The position numbers and the translations under genes are program-made. A stretch of 5,639 nt of DNA from Streptococcus oralis. GTDB lineage: Bacteria > Bacillota > Bacilli > Lactobacillales > Streptococcaceae. The DNA is taken from NCBI GenBank assembly GCA_937930605.1, contig CALHBZ010000293.1:1-5639 (forward strand), in the 5' to 3' direction. The notes under the pieces were generated by a model. That model was not told the DNA's origin. It saw only the letters and a list, made by a program, of their open reading frames with translations, and did not search any database. The first letter of the stretch is position 1. Every line of letters begins with the position of its first letter. Below, one piece after another: positions 5,637 through 5,639 of the stretch.

Positions 5637-5639
5637 AAA

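Overview
The window looks like chromosomal DNA of a low-GC Gram-positive coccus, most probably a Streptococcus. It is AT-rich, has strong AGGAG-type ribosome binding sites, carries a complete class Ib ribonucleotide reductase (RNR) operon, and begins with the start of a GH92-like gene whose N-terminus resembles streptococcal homologues from memory. No search could be run, so the genus is an inference.

Left part, minus strand: positions 1-75 are the first 25 codons of a probable GH92 alpha-mannosidase, with a promoter and a cre-like site just upstream. Next comes an intact Crp/Fnr-family regulator (143-805) with an FNR-type recognition helix (E-T-I-S-R) but no FNR-type iron-sulfur cysteine cluster. 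Positions 806-949 are a compact divergent control region. It holds an FNR-type palindrome (840-853), a candidate -10 box (876-881) and two helically phased NrdR boxes (887-902 and 918-933). The palindrome is centred at about -41.5 from the predicted start of transcription, the classical class II activator position.

Right part, plus strand: nrdI (950-1423), nrdE (1410-3584) and two tandem nrdF-family genes (3594-4541 and 4553-5503) form one tightly coupled operon that ends in an intrinsic terminator (5561-5605). NrdI would supply the oxidant for the Mn-tyrosyl radical cofactor, NrdE is the catalytic alpha subunit, and the second NrdF has every metal ligand, the radical tyrosine and the C-terminal radical-transfer tyrosine.

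The standout observation is the first NrdF paralogue. It lacks two of six metal ligands (Asp to Ser69, His to Asn103) and lacks the C-terminal radical-transfer tyrosine segment, yet keeps the same last six residues (DDDYDF) as the functional NrdF, which form the NrdE-docking tail. The pattern does not match the known metal-free class Ie variants. It suggests a non-catalytic beta-prime subunit, possibly forming a heterodimer as yeast Rnr4 does with Rnr2, or a competitor for NrdE. The adjacent redox-type regulator with its palindrome at the operon promoter suggests a dedicated, conditionally expressed RNR module.
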